Source of the DNA: Meloidogyne chitwoodi
Taxonomy: Eukaryota > Nematoda > Chromadorea > Rhabditida > Meloidogynidae
Direction of reading: 5' to 3'
Assembly: GCA_015183035.1 (NCBI GenBank)
Contig: JACZZP010000003.1
Location: 1,116,001-1,180,000, forward strand
Length of the DNA stretch: 64,000 nucleotides
The notes beneath the pieces were generated by a model. It ran no database searches, had not been told where the DNA came from, and worked only from the letters and a program-made list of their open reading frames with translations. Below, one piece after another: positions 38,103 to 51,736 of this stretch (the stretch's first letter is position 1; each line of letters begins with the position of its first letter). The position numbers and the translations under genes were made by a program.

Positions 38103-41100
38103 TTTTTCGTCGTTTTTTTAAACTAAAAATATATATATACATATATTTTTTTAAATTTATTCCATTTGAAATAAATTATAGCAGCAAAAATACCTTTCAA
38201 AGATTTATTCTAATGGTGTAGTAAGACACCCGTATATTTAATGATAGTTTAATTTTCGTTGTTTATGAGATAATTAAAATCAGAATCTGTCGATCGTTTC
38301 TCTTTTTCCCTGTTTTTATTGAGGATTTTTCTGTTGATGCTGTCTAACTTTTAACTACACGCTGTTCACCACCTTTAATGTGAAGAAAAGCAGTTAAAGA
38401 GTAGAAGAGGTAAAAAAGACTAGTAGTAGAAGTAATAGCAGAAAAGAGCTATTTTCTGCTGCTATTAGCGGCTGGTTGTTGTGTATGGAATGAATGAAAA
38501 TGGGAATAAAAAAAGGACGTGAATGTTTTGAGAGATATGTCGTCGCAGTCGCGTACACACTAAAATTAGAAGGCGTGGCTAAAACAATCTAAGCAAAAGG
38601 CGATGAGAAGAGAATTAGATTGAATGTTTATAATAGATGAAAAGTGGGAGGAGTCGCTGCACTCAAACAACAATGTAGAGAGTGAAGAATTGTAGAGAAG
38701 AACACGCACGCAGTTAGAGAAGCAAAGATATACTTGAAGAGAAATAACACAAAAATAAGATTGTGGCGTGTGTTTAATAAATTTTATTTTGTCTGAAAAA
38801 ATAATATTTAATATTAAATTTGTGTGGTCTTGACAGTTTTTTCTATAAAAAAATTATTGTAAAAGAAAATTATTAATTTTGGAGATATAATTAAATAGAA
38901 AAAAAATTAATAAAAAAATTATTTGGATTAAAGATTAAAAAAAACTTAGATTCTTTAAAATAATATAATTATCTATGTATTATTATTTAATTAAAATTAT
39001 TTTTTTTCGCTAGATTGCAACATTTTTAAATGAAAAAACGTGTAGAAAATTAGGATCAAATTTTACCTCTTATTATTCGTTTCTAGACATAAAAGCGCGA
39101 AATTTAGAAAAAAAGAGTATTAAAGCTTTTACACGCGTGCGCATGGGCAAAGGTCGTTTTTTAGTGCCTCTACCATTCATTTTGCCACATAGAGGAGTAT
39201 CAAAATTTATTACAAGAGATATAAGTAAATAAGGGAAATAAGTAAGAAAGTAAAGAATAAAAAAATTTAAAGAATGTTTGGGGAAGAAATAAATCTCAAT
39301 CGTGGATATATTGTTGTCATACTTTGAAGCAGTGCAACAAAGCAGTGGAACAAAGCAGTGGAAAAAATAAAAGAATCAGATAGTGAAAGAAGATATAATG
39401 TATTATCTTCTATTTAATATTCATTCCAGCAATTGACTCCATCCCTATTAATCGAAACCCTGTTCGTCCAATTATCTACCCCGTATGAAATAATGCGAAA
39501 GGGTACATAGCAGATAGCAGGGGAAAGTTATTCGACAAATAAGGTAAACCAATAATAGGGTTTCGATGAATAGGGTTAATCCCACACCAATTATATCGTT
39601 GTCAGCAATGGGCATTGCAAATTAATTTCCTCATGCATGAAAAGCGAAAAAGAAGAGGCGTCACAAAATTAATGGCACAAAACCAACATAACGTTGTGTA
39701 GTGAATTTATATATTAAGTGTCAAAAAGGTGTAAAAGAGAAAATATAAAAAGTAATCAAAAAAAAATAATGGAAATTATTAAAGTTTTTTATGGAATCTG
39801 AATAACTTAGTTATTTTATTTACATATTTTATGAAATGAAAGCAGCTAACATTATTATATATATTGAGGAAAAAGGAGGAAAAAGCGAATCTAAAAAGGA
39901 AAATTTTGAAAGTGTTGAGAAAAGAGCAAAAAAGAAAAATGAGAGGTCAAGAGCTAAAGGGAACAAAACAACAGTGACGGATGGCCACGGGATAATTGAA
40001 TGAAGGAAAAAATAAAAAAGGAAAATTAGTAAAAATGAAGCAGTAGAAGTGAATGAGGAAAGAAGTATTTGAAGAAAGGCGGAACGGACGGAGGAGGAAA
40101 AAAAAAAAGAATGAAGAATGGGTGGAGCTTTTAGGTTATAAGATAGAGTGATGTTAATATTTAGTTGGCCAAGAGATGAAAAAAGAAAGAGGAAATATGT
40201 GAATATTAAAAAAGTTGATAAAATGTGCAATAATTGATTGATAAAATACCCAGATTTTGAATTTAAAAATTTAGAAAAAGTTGACAAAGAAGTACATAGA
40301 GTCTAAAGTTTTTATAAAAAAAAACATTTTTAAACTCAGAACCTTTTTGTTCCACTTATAATAATAAGAGAAAATAAGGAAAAGTTAATATTTATTTAAA
40401 TTTAATTAATAAAATTAAAGCACTGGATCAAAAAAAGGTACATGTTAGGGTTTGATAATTTTGAAATAATAATTATTAAAGAGATATAATAATAAATACT
40501 TAGCAAGTGTATTTTCTGAAGAAATTAAGTTAATAAAGAAAATGAGAGATATAAATAAAATAAAAAGTGGTGGCCAAGTAAATGATTGAAATGAAAATAA
40601 GGTAAAAATAAAAGGAAAAAAGCAATGAAGAAAAATCAAGATGAGGAAAAAATAAACAAGTACAAATCAACAAGATGAGCGCGGAGTCGTGTGGAATGAG
40701 AGTGAAGATGTAAAATTAAGAGAGAAAAAAAAGAGAAAATAAAAAAGAATGTGTGGCCAAGAAAAGCAAATGAAGGGGGAAAGAGGTAAAATAAGCAAAT
40801 GAAGAAAAATAAATCTGGCGTTGGAAGATGAGGAAGATAAGTTGGGAAGAAGGGTATATATTTAAAGTAGAGAGAAAGAGAGAGAGTGCAGGAAGAGGAT
40901 ATGGAAGTGAAGAACAAATATAAATGAAGATGACAATAATAAAAACTAAATATAGGGTTCGTAGACGACACACGCCGGCGCCATCCTTAACATTATTAAC
41001 AAACATTCCCCGATGCTTTCCCCACACCCATCTTAAAAATATACTTTTCCCGCACCAAATTTTCCCATCTTTTCTATAATTCCTTTATGTGTGGTCTTTT

Positions 41101-41832
41101 TATATTTCTTTTTGATGTTTTTCTTATTTTTTTACTTCCTCGTTTCCTTCTCATCTTCACTTTTTCCCCAATTTTTATCCTAAAATGCATGTTGATGGGT
41201 TTGTTGGCCACCCTGACAGCACAGTCACCAAAACAAACAACAACAATCATCAGAATAAAATACCCTACACAAATGTTGAATAAACCGCGCTGTAGTTGTT
41301 AGTGATAGTCGAAAAAAACGGAAAAGGATTCTTTTAGCCGCAAGGCAAATATTAAATGGTGGGGGACAGTGAAACGTGAGAGCATAATAAAATAAAGGAA
41401 GAATTTTGGGGCAAACTGAGGAAGGGATGTTTGGCCATTTAGATAGATTGAAAAAGTGGGCCACACACATATGCAGCACCTGGATAGGAATAAAAAAGCT
41501 GTTTACTCGTTTTTTTTTGTTTGCCGTCAGTATTGTGCCATGCCGTGGAAGGTGTGATAGTCTAAAAAGTCGGAAAAAGTAGTATTACCTATAATTATGG
41601 AAAGCAGAAAATAAAAAGAAAAAACTTTAAATTTTAAAATTAAGTTAATAAACAATAATTTTAATTTAGGTTTTTTATGTAAATATTCATAAAAAAAATA
41701 ATTTTAATATTCAAATAAGCTAGGTATTTATTATATAACACAAAAAATATTTGGCTAACAAATTGGATGTTTTATTTAATATTTGCTAGATAGTCAGTAA
41801 AGCCAAAAAGAAAATTAAAAAAAATGTACATA
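38103..41832. other. upstream region of the long minus-strand gene
   Basis: There is no convincing gene. The first 700 bases are less AT-rich and probably hold the promoter and 5' leader of the minus-strand gene starting at 38102. ORFs on the minus strand at 39829-41027 are low-complexity Ser/Phe/Leu runs caused by GAAA-rich plus-strand DNA. An inverted repeat lies at 39445-39575. 40970-41560 is a GC-richer island without an ORF I trust. Confidence 0.5.
39445..39575. repeat. short inverted-repeat element, 131 bp
   Basis: The left arm CCCTATTAATCGAAACCCTG and the right arm, AGGGTTTCGATGAATAGGG, are near-perfect reverse complements, with weaker pairing continuing inward. It could be a small MITE or a hairpin. 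No clear target duplication. Confidence 0.6.
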
Positions 41833-41844
41833 CCGTATTTCCTC

Positions 41845-41955
41845 TAATACAAGCGCGTGCTCTATTAGAAGCGCACCCTCCAATATAAGCGCACCCTACG
41901 AAGGGATTGAAAAATAGAAGCGCAGCCTCTATTAGAAGCGCACCCTCCAATAGAA
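41845..41955 (+). repeat. left subterminal repeats of the pogo-type element
   Basis: Units of the form AGAAGCGCACCCTCCAATA occur about five times here and again at about 43727-43805 at the other end. Clusters like this next to the inverted ends are usual binding sites for the transposase. Confidence 0.7.
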
Positions 41956-42035
41956 GCGCAAATTACTAAAAACGCTCAACATTTTTTAAAATAGTATCTA
42001 CATCTTACATTATAATTGCTTTTACATTTTAGTGC

Positions 42036-43638
42036 ATGGATTCGACTTCAGGTTCGGAAATTGATGTTGTTGGAGAGTGTTCAAGCATTGTTGTAGGCGA
42101 ATGTTCAACAAGAAAACGCAAATCTTATTCTATCGATAGAAAACTGGAAATTATCGAACACGCAAAGAAACATTCTATTACAGCTGCATCAAAATGTTAT
42201 AACATTCATAGAAAATGCATTCAGACATGGCTAGACAAAGAAATACAGCTTAGAGAAACTCAGTAAGTTTTAAAATATATTTCCATACCCATTATAAATT
42301 AACAGAAAAGGGAGGAAAAGACTTGCTGGAGGCGGTCGTCATGTGTCGAGTGTTGAATTGGATGAAAAACTAGCAATGTGGGTTCGTCAGCAGAGAATTG
42401 AAAAGTTTCGAGTTAGTAGAAGAATGATTCAGAATGAAGCTGAAAAGTTATTTTCCAATGCTGATGATGAATCTCATGAGTTAAAGGTTTTTTATTTTAT
42501 ATTTTAATTAAAAAAGTTAAATAGGCCAGTCGAGGATGGTTGGAAAAGTTTATGAAGCGCCATAAATTTTCTTTACGGTTGCCTACAACTGTATGCCAAA
42601 AACCTCCTAAAGAATATGAAAATGTTTTAGTAAATTTCATTATGTATGTTGCGAAGATTTTGGAGGACAATAAGTAATAATTTAAATAAAAATATAAAAA
42701 CAGAAATTTATAGGTATAATCACATCTATGCGGCCGATGAAACTGCTGTCTGGCTTGATTCAGTAGGAAGAAACTGTGTTTCTGACAGGGGTTCAAAAGA
42801 AGTAGGAGTCAAGAATGTTGGCTATGAAAAACTTAGAGTGACAGTAATGCTTACTGTGAGGAATGATGGATATAAATGTCTTCCTTATGTACTCCTTCCT
42901 CGTAAACGACCCGATCCTTCTCTTGTCGAAAGATTTAAGGTTTTTTAACGCAGATTAGTCATAACTCTTTACAACTTATAGGGGAAACTCATTTTATCGT
43001 TTAGCGGCAATAGCTGGATGGACGATTCATTGACAAGTGCATATTTGAGAGCTGTTCTTGGTCAATCATTGTTCTCGAAACGTCTTTTGATTTGGGATAG
43101 TTTTCGTTGCCATCTTTCTGATTCTACAAAAAAGCAACTTAAACAATTGGATGTTTACACTGCACTTATTCCTGGTGGAACTACCAAATGGTTACAGGTT
43201 TTTTAAAAGATTTTTCATGCATATTATTTATAAATTATTTTTTAGCCAGGTGATGTTTGTCTCAATGGTCCATTCAAGCAACACATTCAAAGAATGTATG
43301 ATGATTGGTTTATGCATGGAGGGAAGCAACTTACTCGTGGAGGAAATCCACGGCCACCACCAATTAAAGTTTATCTTGGATGGATAGCTGAAGCTTGGGA
43401 TGCAATTTCGAAAGAAAATGTTATGAAAAGTTTTAAAGTGTGTGGTATTGGAATTGCAAGTGATGGTTCAGAAGATGAAGAAATCCACTGTTTTAAGCCA
43501 AATGGCCAGGTACCTAGTGGTCGTGCTTTATTACGTCAAGCACGTGACGATAAAGAAATTTCAGAAATTTTGGCTGAAATTGATCTTAATGAAGATAATG
43601 AAAATGGAATTGAGAGTGACAATTCAATAGAAATTTAA
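42036..43638 (+). CDS. pogo-type transposase (HTH plus DDE_1 domain)
   Basis: Six exons join in phase: 42036-42262, 42306-42486, 42525-42673, 42714-42939, 42982-43197, 43246-43638 (463 aa). The N-terminus carries a psq-type helix-turn-helix (about 24-75: Arg-Lys-Arg-Lys-Ser-Tyr, then Ala-Ala-Ser-Lys-Cys-Tyr and Ile-Gln-Thr-Trp-Leu) and a CENP-B-like second DNA-binding domain (about 77-150). The DDE_1 catalytic core has Ala-Ala-Asp-Glu-Thr, Ile-Trp-Asp-Ser-Phe-Arg-Cys-His and Gln-Pro-Gly-Asp-Val-Cys-Leu-Asn-Gly-Pro-Phe-Lys. The second and third aspartates are 35 residues apart, as in the DDxD pogo group. The C-terminus is acidic. All three catalytic residues are present and no break is seen, so the copy could be active. 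Confidence 0.92.
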
Positions 43639-43839
43639 ATTTAGCTTTAAATTATTTATTATACTTAAAGTTTGTGATAAAATTTATTTTAATTATTAAT
43701 GATAAGAATTAGAGACATGTTGAAAAATAAAAGCGCACCCTCTATTAGAAGCGCACCCTCCAATAGAAGCGCACCATACGAAGGGGTTGAAAAATACAAG
43801 CGCACGCGCTTGTATTAGAGGAAATACGGTATATGGCAG

Positions 43840-44034
43840 GCTGAATTGCGGACCGAACCTTGCGGACCAAAGCTTCTGGACTCAAACTTCTTGTCCAAAC
43901 TTTGGATATATACCATTTACAAAGTTGTTAAATAAATTATTGTACAATTGATCCTTTAAAAAGGGAAATAAACTAATTTCATTGTAAGCTTTTGTGGGCG
44001 TCCGCAAAGTTCGGTCCGCAAGTTTCGCACCACC
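43840..44034. mobile_element. MITE with TTGCGGACCGAAC ends
   Basis: The left arm TTGCGGACCGAACCTTGCGG (from 43846) and the right arm TCCGCAAAGTTCGGTCCGCA are near-perfect reverse complements. The core matches the repeat at 34776-34945. It starts about ten bases after the end of the pogo-type element. Exact ends and target duplication are unclear. Confidence 0.7.
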
Positions 44035-47000
44035 AGCATATACATATGTATTAAGCTAATCAGAAAAAATCTAAATAAATTTATAGGAAAAAAACTGACA
44101 ATAAAAATAAACATAAAAATTTTTAAAATATCTAGGGCAAGGATGGTTAATTAAAAAATATTAAAATTAAAGATTTTAATGGAACCAAAGAAATGTTAAA
44201 AAAATTTTTCTTATCTTTAATAAAAAAAATCCCAACTGTGCCTAAAAATTATAATTGCAATCAAAAATAAGATTATATCTACTTATATATCTACATATAT
44301 ATTATAATTAAAATATAATTATTAAAATAAGTGTCATTTTCTACCAAATATAATTTGCAGAATCATATGTGAATTTATTCTTTAAAAAACAAATAGTTTT
44401 GGGAAAATTTTTTTAAAAGTAAACAAAAATATTTTAAAATATATTTATATATGTTTTTAATATGTATTTATAAATTAAAAGTGCTAAAGTACTTTTATAA
44501 TTTACTAAAATAATAATTTACAAAAAATACATCAAAATAACCTGACCTTTAAATATTAAAGAATTGAGAAATTATTTTGGAAGGACTTTTTAATCTTTTA
44601 CTAATTTTCTAGAAAAAAATTAAAAATAATTTAAAGCAGAAAAATTAAATTAGACTTTTACAGGTTTAATACTAATTAAAAATTATTTCTGGTAAGACTA
44701 TAAAAATGTTCTAGGAAGTTAAAACTTTTTTGAAAATATTCTTATAAATAAAATATTATAAAAATGTAAAATTAAAGTAAAAAATAAAAATTTCAATCTA
44801 GAAAAGTATAAAAATTTTAAAAATAAATCCCTAGAGGTTTAATAAAAGACCTGCCACAAGAGTCAAACAACCAAATGTTTCCTTTGTATGTTTTTTCTTC
44901 ATCACAAATCCACTCTTGTTGCCCGCTTAAACTTCTAAATAAGATCGCCTACAGCGCATCTCTATTTCACTCTCATTCAATGAGGACAACAGAAATATAT
45001 AAAGGGAAAATAAGCTGCTCGGTCGTTGCGACTCGCATTTATATAGGAGTCTTTAAAAAAGAGGGGTCTGGCAGGAAAAGTGGGCGGGAAAGTTAAAGAT
45101 ATAGAGAAAGACTCTCTCTATTTTTGTTCACTCTCTAATTCACATTATCAACCTTTGTAACACATGTGTTACATATAGGTGCGCCCGCCCCATCGTTTCG
45201 ACAATTCTATTAATGGGCGGCGACGTTCCTCATAGTCTTGTCAGAGAAACTAGAGTAAACCTTAGTCATAAAAAGGAAAGGGTGTTTTGGACAAAACCTC
45301 AATAAAGAAAATTTAGAAGAATCCTAAATAGAAAATTTTATTTTTAAAATATTATATTTAAATTACAGATAAAATCATTTGTTCTTACGGAAAATACTTC
45401 TTGTATTTGTGCTTTAAAAATTCTGTTGAAATTAATTTTGACTACTCTTTTCTAAAATATTTTTAAATTTTTGACATATCTCCTTTAACTTGCCTTTTTA
45501 TCTTTTTTTTTTTATTTCTTCCATAATATCTAATTTCTTTTTCTTTTCCTAAATGATCTCACAACTAAAACTCTCGAAGAAACGCACATCTCTCATGTCC
45601 TTTCACTCCGCAGGCAGGGTAGTTGTTTAGGGACAGCCGCAAAATATTAAATGAAGGTTAGAACAACAGAGACAACGCAAATGTATGGGCAACTAGCCAA
45701 CTCTCGTGGGCGGTACTTATAAGACGCATGCGAATGTCTCTCGCTTCTCTAGGCTTTCCCTTATCCCTAGCACATTCCCGTCTTTTCGCTAATAATAAGG
45801 CAACTGATGGTTAGTTAAAAACCCCTACTGGCTAAGGACAACTGTCACTCACCTAAATGGCATCTCGGCCTTTGCCCTCTGCCTGTGTTGCTTTTCTGCC
45901 TCAATAAGAAAATTAGAAATTGAAGAAATGCTTCAGGCACTGCTTTAAGGAGGTGTGAGGGTTAAAAGGAAATATGAAAGAAGTTGTTCACAATAAAGGA
46001 AATAGAAACTTTTAAGTCTCTAAAAGGATTTTTGAAAAAGAATCCTGGTTAAACTTTTATTTTTTGGGGAAAATTTTTAGCCTGTTTCTCTTATATTTTC
46101 AATATATTTCTTTATCGAGAAAAAGAGAAGGGGATGGAAATAAATATAAAACAAAAAATTGGAGAAAAGGACATTTGGGTTTTTGCTATTTCTGCTGATA
46201 AGCAATGCTTTAGACGCCGTTATGTCTGTCTTTGTTGATGAGAAAAGGATGGCGAAAAATGTAAAGTAGTAGTAGTGGTAAATAAAAGAGCAAAATAATA
46301 AAAGAACTGACTATGTATGTATAGTTGAATCGCTTATGCTTTTTACACATGTAAATAAACACACAAACACATACAGCAATTGTTCCAACACATTTATGAA
46401 ACACTAAACTCTATTGCGCTTTTAAAACAAAAATATTTTAAATTAAAAGAGAAATTTAAAATTTTATTTAGATTAATTAGGTTATCCTATAGCAGAGGTT
46501 AGACTCTCAAATTAAGAAATATTTAGGTATAAATATATTTATTCTTTTTTAATGATTAGCTTTAAAATTTTTTTAAATATTTTTATTTGTTTTAGTTTTT
46601 TAAAAATTAGTTTTTAATATATTAAAAAATATCAAATTAAATATAAAAAAATTAAAAAAAAAAAGAAATAAAGATAATATTAAAAGACAAAAAATATCTT
46701 TTCTTTTTTTAATTAAAAAAAACTACTTATGATTAAGAGAACGGTGGTGTGTTGGTGTTTTTAGTTAATAGAAAGGAGACGTGATCGATGATGTTACTGG
46801 GGGGTTTGACGGATTGGCGCTCCAAATAACGAAGAAAAACAAAAAAAGAAAAGGAAGAGAAGAGAAGAATAAGAAGAAATTAGGGTGGCCGATCAACAAT
46901 AAAAATTAAAAAAAATGGACAGTTTAAATAAATAAATATATTAATTAATTAATTAATTAGAAAAGAATATATATTTAATTTAATATATAAAAGATAAAAT

Positions 47001-48554
47001 TATCAAATAATTTTTTTAATTATTTTTTAAATTAATAATATTAAAAAAATAAAGCTTTTTTAATAAATAATCAATCAAAAAATAAATATTTTGTTGACCT
47101 ATTTTTAAATATTAAAAAAAGTTAAGGGTGGTTACTTAAAATATTAAATAAATTATTAATTTGATAACAGAGATATTTTTTGTCCTATTAATTTTATCAA
47201 TTTATTTTAAAATTAAATATAATAATTAAATACCAATAAAATTATAAAAAGTTTTAAAAAAGAGTAAAAATTTATTATATAAATTTAAGAAAATAAAAAA
47301 TAAAAAAAAAGTAATTAAAATAAAAATATTCGTGTTTAAGAAAATATTTAATTATTTACAGGTAGCAAAAAAATAAAAAAACATTGATTAGAAAATGCAA
47401 AAATATTATGAAAATTAATTTTTATTTTTGCAAAAATCAATTTATTTAGCAAAACTTACCTAAAAATAATTAAATATATAAAATATATCCCTTTTTTAAA
47501 TAACTTAATTTTATTTTATATATAACATTTTATTTAATTAAAAAAATATATTTTTATACTTTAAATAAAAAATTTTCCAAAAAAAAATTGTCAATATTGT
47601 CCTTAACCAGAAACACTTTTATTAACAAAAATTGCTTTCTTGGCGACTGGCGCCATATTTAATGAGAAAAAACCTTCACCCAGGATATGTTGCTTGTGAG
47701 CAAAGGAGATCCTTTTTTATTTTTTAATATTGCAATTTTTTTATTAATTCACACGCAAACATATGTATATATATAAAAGTGTAAATATTTTTTAGGAAAT
47801 TTAAAAAAAAATAAATATATAAATAATTTAAAAATAAATAAATAAAAACTTTTAAATAATCTTTTTTTAATTTTGTTTTATTAAATTCAAATAATTGACA
47901 AAACCAAAAATATTAATTTAACCAAAAATAATATTTTTAATTTAAAAATACCTAAAAAAAGTAATTTTGTCTCTCTTAAAAAATAAAAATTGAGAATAAC
48001 CAAAAAATTGCATTTTTTGTTTTTATTCCTTTTTGGCAAGTTAATTAGAGAATGCCTTGGAATTTTAAAAATAATCATGCAAACAAATAAAATTATAAAT
48101 TAGATATATTCTCTCCAATTTTATGAAATCAAATATAAATTAAATTATTTTATTATTATTTTATTTATATTCAAATTCCTTTTATTAATAAAACCGGAAA
48201 ATTTTTTAGTAAAAAAAATATAATTTATTTATTAGACCAAAAAATAATAATAAATTCACAAAATAGATAAAAATATAATTTTAAAAAATAAAGTTTTTAC
48301 TTTTTTCTTTTAAGAATTTTTATTTTTTAACAAAATAAAAACAAAGAAAAAAAGTTTTAATATTTTAGGGTAAAAATAAAAATTAAATATTTAAAATAAA
48401 AAAATATTTTTTTTTAAATAATAAATAATTTATTAATTTATTAAAATAAATAATAAAAATTTAATTTTTATAATTTAGAATTATTATATTTTTCCTCTAA
48501 TAATTATGTATTACCCATTTATTTAATCGGCATTGGCGCGGAAGTGAGGAAAGT

Positions 48555-48585
<31 letters not shown>

Positions 48586-51539
48586 CGCTTGTGCTGGGAT
48601 AATTAATAATAAAAATAAGAAAATAAAAAAGTTGCGAAAATTAAAAAAAAAATATTAAAATTTATATTTTTAAATAAAATAAAAATTTTAATTTTTTATT
48701 TAATTAAGAAAAAGGTGTGAATTAAAAATAATTTTAAATTAAAAAATTATATAAAATTAAATTAAAATTTAAATTGTGGTTAACAAATCAATTAATTTAA
48801 AAAAATTAAAAAAAATTTAGGGTAAAAGATAATTGAAAATTAATAAATTAAATTAAATTTTATTCTCTCTTTTTTTTTTAAAATGTTTCGATTATATTTA
48901 TTTATAATTAAAAATTTATTTAATTTATTTTTACTATTAAAAAATATAAATTTATTTGTTATTTTGTACTTTTATTATTATTATTTATTATTTTTTACAT
49001 TATTTCCCCTTCGTAAATAAATAAATAAATATATTTAATTTTGTGAATATATTTATAAAAAGAGTAAATAAATAGAGAAAAGAAAAAAAAAGTTTTTTTG
49101 TTTGTTTATTTTTACCTCATAAATTTGTCCTAATAAAAAATTCTAAGAAAATTAAAAAAAAGAAAAGGTAAAAAAAATCAAGAAAAAAATGAGAGGAATT
49201 AAAAAAATCAAAAAATATATAAGAGGTAATATATTTAATTAATTATTTAATTTAAAATTTATAAATAATTTTTAAATTAAAATTAAAATAAAGAATTTAT
49301 AAATTGAATAAAATAAAAATTATATAAAATTTTAAACTAAAAATATTATTTTAAAAAAAAGTATAAAAATAGTACATATTGTTTCAATAAAAAAGAAAAT
49401 AATTATTTGTTTAAATATATCCACAAAATAATTTATATTTATTTTTTTATTTTGTTGCTTTTATATAATTATTTTTTCTTTTTTTAAAACTTTTATTAAA
49501 AAAATATTTTATTATTTTTAAAAATATATTTATTTTTTCTTAACCCATTTATTTTGTTATCTCTTTAATAAATAAATAAATATATATATACAAATTTAAA
49601 AAAAATAAATAGCCAGAAAAAGAAGGGAAAAAAATAAATGAGCCGTATATATTTATTTATTTATTTAAAACTTTAAAACCTCTTTTTCCCCTCTTTTTCT
49701 TTCTTTTTCTTCTCTTCTTCTTTTTTACCTATTTATCCATTTCTTTGAACTTTACCGCCATCACAAAATTGCAACAATAAAATAAATGGGAAATGGCGGA
49801 CATGACAGATGCCAAATAAAGTTTTATTAGTTTTTATAAATTAAAATATATATTTTAAAAATATATATTTATTTATTTTAATATTAAAATTATTTTATAA
49901 TTTTAATGGCTAAAAAGACCTCTTCTTTGATTCATCTCAATTCATAAAAAAAGTTTTTAAAAAGAAAAGGAGGATAAAAAATAGAGAAAAAAAGAGAAGA
50001 GTATATTAGTCTTATGTACTCATAAAATTTTTTTTTCATCTAAAAACCCTCACTTTTCGATCTAAGCAAAAAGGAGTGTATCTACTATGCTTGTTTGTTT
50101 GTTTGCTTGTATTTAATGCCTTGCCATCAGTTAAAAATTCAATAAATTTATATATATATTACTTAAAAACAGAGCTATAAAAAATAAAATAAAAAAGAAA
50201 ATGGACGTGAAAATAAAAAATATATTATTTTGAAAAAGAAAATGGGAAATAAACAAAATTATTAAAAAAAAAAAATAAAAGTTAATAATATTTTAAATAA
50301 AAATATTTAATTCTCTTCATAATTTCGGTAATTACACCTTTAACGAAAATATTATCATAAATAAATATTTAAAAAATAAAGAGGAAAGTAATATACTTTT
50401 ATTATTATTAATTATTTACTTATATCCTAAAAATAATTATAATATTTAATCAAAATAATTTAAAAAATTATAATATATTTTTATTAAAAAATAAAGATAA
50501 ACTTCGCGAGAGATGTAAAAAGAAAAGAAAAGGAACCAATTCTAAATATTCCATTCTGTCTTAAAGTTAAGAAAAAGCAAAATGAGAGGAAGAAAAAAAT
50601 AGGGAATAAAAAAGGATAATATTATTTGTTGGAATTATATTGCCAATTTTGTACTATTTATTATGTACTAAAGATAATATTATTGAAAAATAATAAATAA
50701 ATAATTGATTAAAAATTTAAGAAAATATATTTAATTTATTAGGAGACCAAATAAATATTATTTAATATTCTAAAAGTAATTTAATAATTTCGTTATTAAA
50801 AAATAAATATTTAATATTAATTTAAATAAAAGTACAAATAAATATAATATTTAATAATATATACTAAAATGAGAAAATATTTATTTTATTATTTCCTTAA
50901 ATAAATACATTCAATAATCGATTTGTCCGTTGTAAAGAACACGTTGTCCTCGCCAAAAGCGTTGTTTTCGATAAATGACAAAAATAAAATAATAATAATA
51001 ATATGCAAAAAAATATTTTTTTATTAGTTTATAAAAGCCAAATTTATATATTCAACAAAAAATTTAAGAAATCCAGTAAATTTTTTGTAGTAATTATTTA
51101 AAAAAAATAACAAATATATTTAATATTAACTATAATTAATTAATATTTTTTTAATATTTTCAAAATGATTGCCAAAATATTTTTAAATTATAATAAATAA
51201 ATATTAATTATTACATATTACTAGGATATTGTTAATTCAGATTATCAAGAAAAGGCTGGATATCCTAAAATTTTTGGTTCTGTTCAGGATAATCGGTAAT
51301 TCTTTAGGAAAAGATAACTTTAGTTACTAATAATTTAATAAGAATTCTAATTAAATATTTTGAAAAATTAAAAAATTTTATGTTTTTCTGGTAAAAACAG
51401 AATTTTAGTTAATTTATTATAAAAAGAAAATATACCAACTAATAATTATAAAGAATTGAAAGAGTCTTTTAAATTTATTATTTTTCTCTCTTTTCTTTTT
51501 TTTTATTTCATTTTACCAATTCAGAACCACGGGCCTTTG
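44035..51539. other. gene desert, left part
   Basis: I see no gene. Most of it is A/T runs. A more complex island at about 44850-46100 includes TTATATAGG, a short GC-rich hairpin (CGCCCGCCCCAT at 45183 with ATGGGCGGCG at 45213) and CT-rich stretches, and 46740-46910 is another. These could be promoter or enhancer DNA. TTTA repeats at about 48550-48590. Confidence 0.5.
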
Positions 51540-51728
51540 GACTTCCAAACATTTGCGGACTGACATTTGAGTAAAAAATTGAGAAAAAATAAATAAAAAA
51601 ATCAAATAGTGAGTATTTTATTAAGCAAAAGTTCAGGGTCTGATTTTGGATGAGATTTTGAGCCGATTTTAACAAATTTTTAAATTCAAATTTCGGTCCT
51701 TAAATGTGTCCGCAAGTGTTGCATTCTC
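51540..51728. mobile_element. MITE, 189 bp, GCGGAC family
   Basis: The ends GACTTCCAAACATTTGCGGA and, from the right, GAGAATGCAACACTTGCGGA are imperfect inverted repeats. They are flanked by a perfect 8-bp duplication, ggcctttg (51532-51539 and 51729-51736). Related to the element at 61224-61400 (shared GACATTTGAGTAAA and CTCCGCAAGTGT-like arms). Confidence 0.82.
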
Positions 51729-51736
51729 GGCCTTTG

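Larger units (their letters stand above)
41833..43829 (+). mobile_element. pogo/Tigger-type DNA transposon, 1997 bp, apparently intact
   Basis: The ends CCGTATTTCCTCTAATACAA and its reverse complement are flanked by TA on both sides (41831-41832 and 43830-43831), the Tc1/mariner-superfamily target. Just inside both ends are repeated GAAGCGCACCCTCCAATA units, probably transposase-binding subterminal repeats. One intact six-exon transposase gene fills the middle. Confidence 0.93.

Noticed and set aside
39829..41027. Cluster of minus-strand ORFs with Phe/Ser/Leu-rich products
   Set aside because: They come from GAAA-rich plus-strand DNA; the products are low-complexity, with no conserved motif or splice pattern.
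41087..41479. Short overlapping ORFs on both strands before the pogo element
   Set aside because: Both strands are open by chance in a GC-richer island; neither has a start context, partner exon or recognisable motif.
48550..48590. CRISPR-like or satellite array
   Set aside because: It is a plain TTTA microsatellite; there are no spacers and no longer repeat unit.
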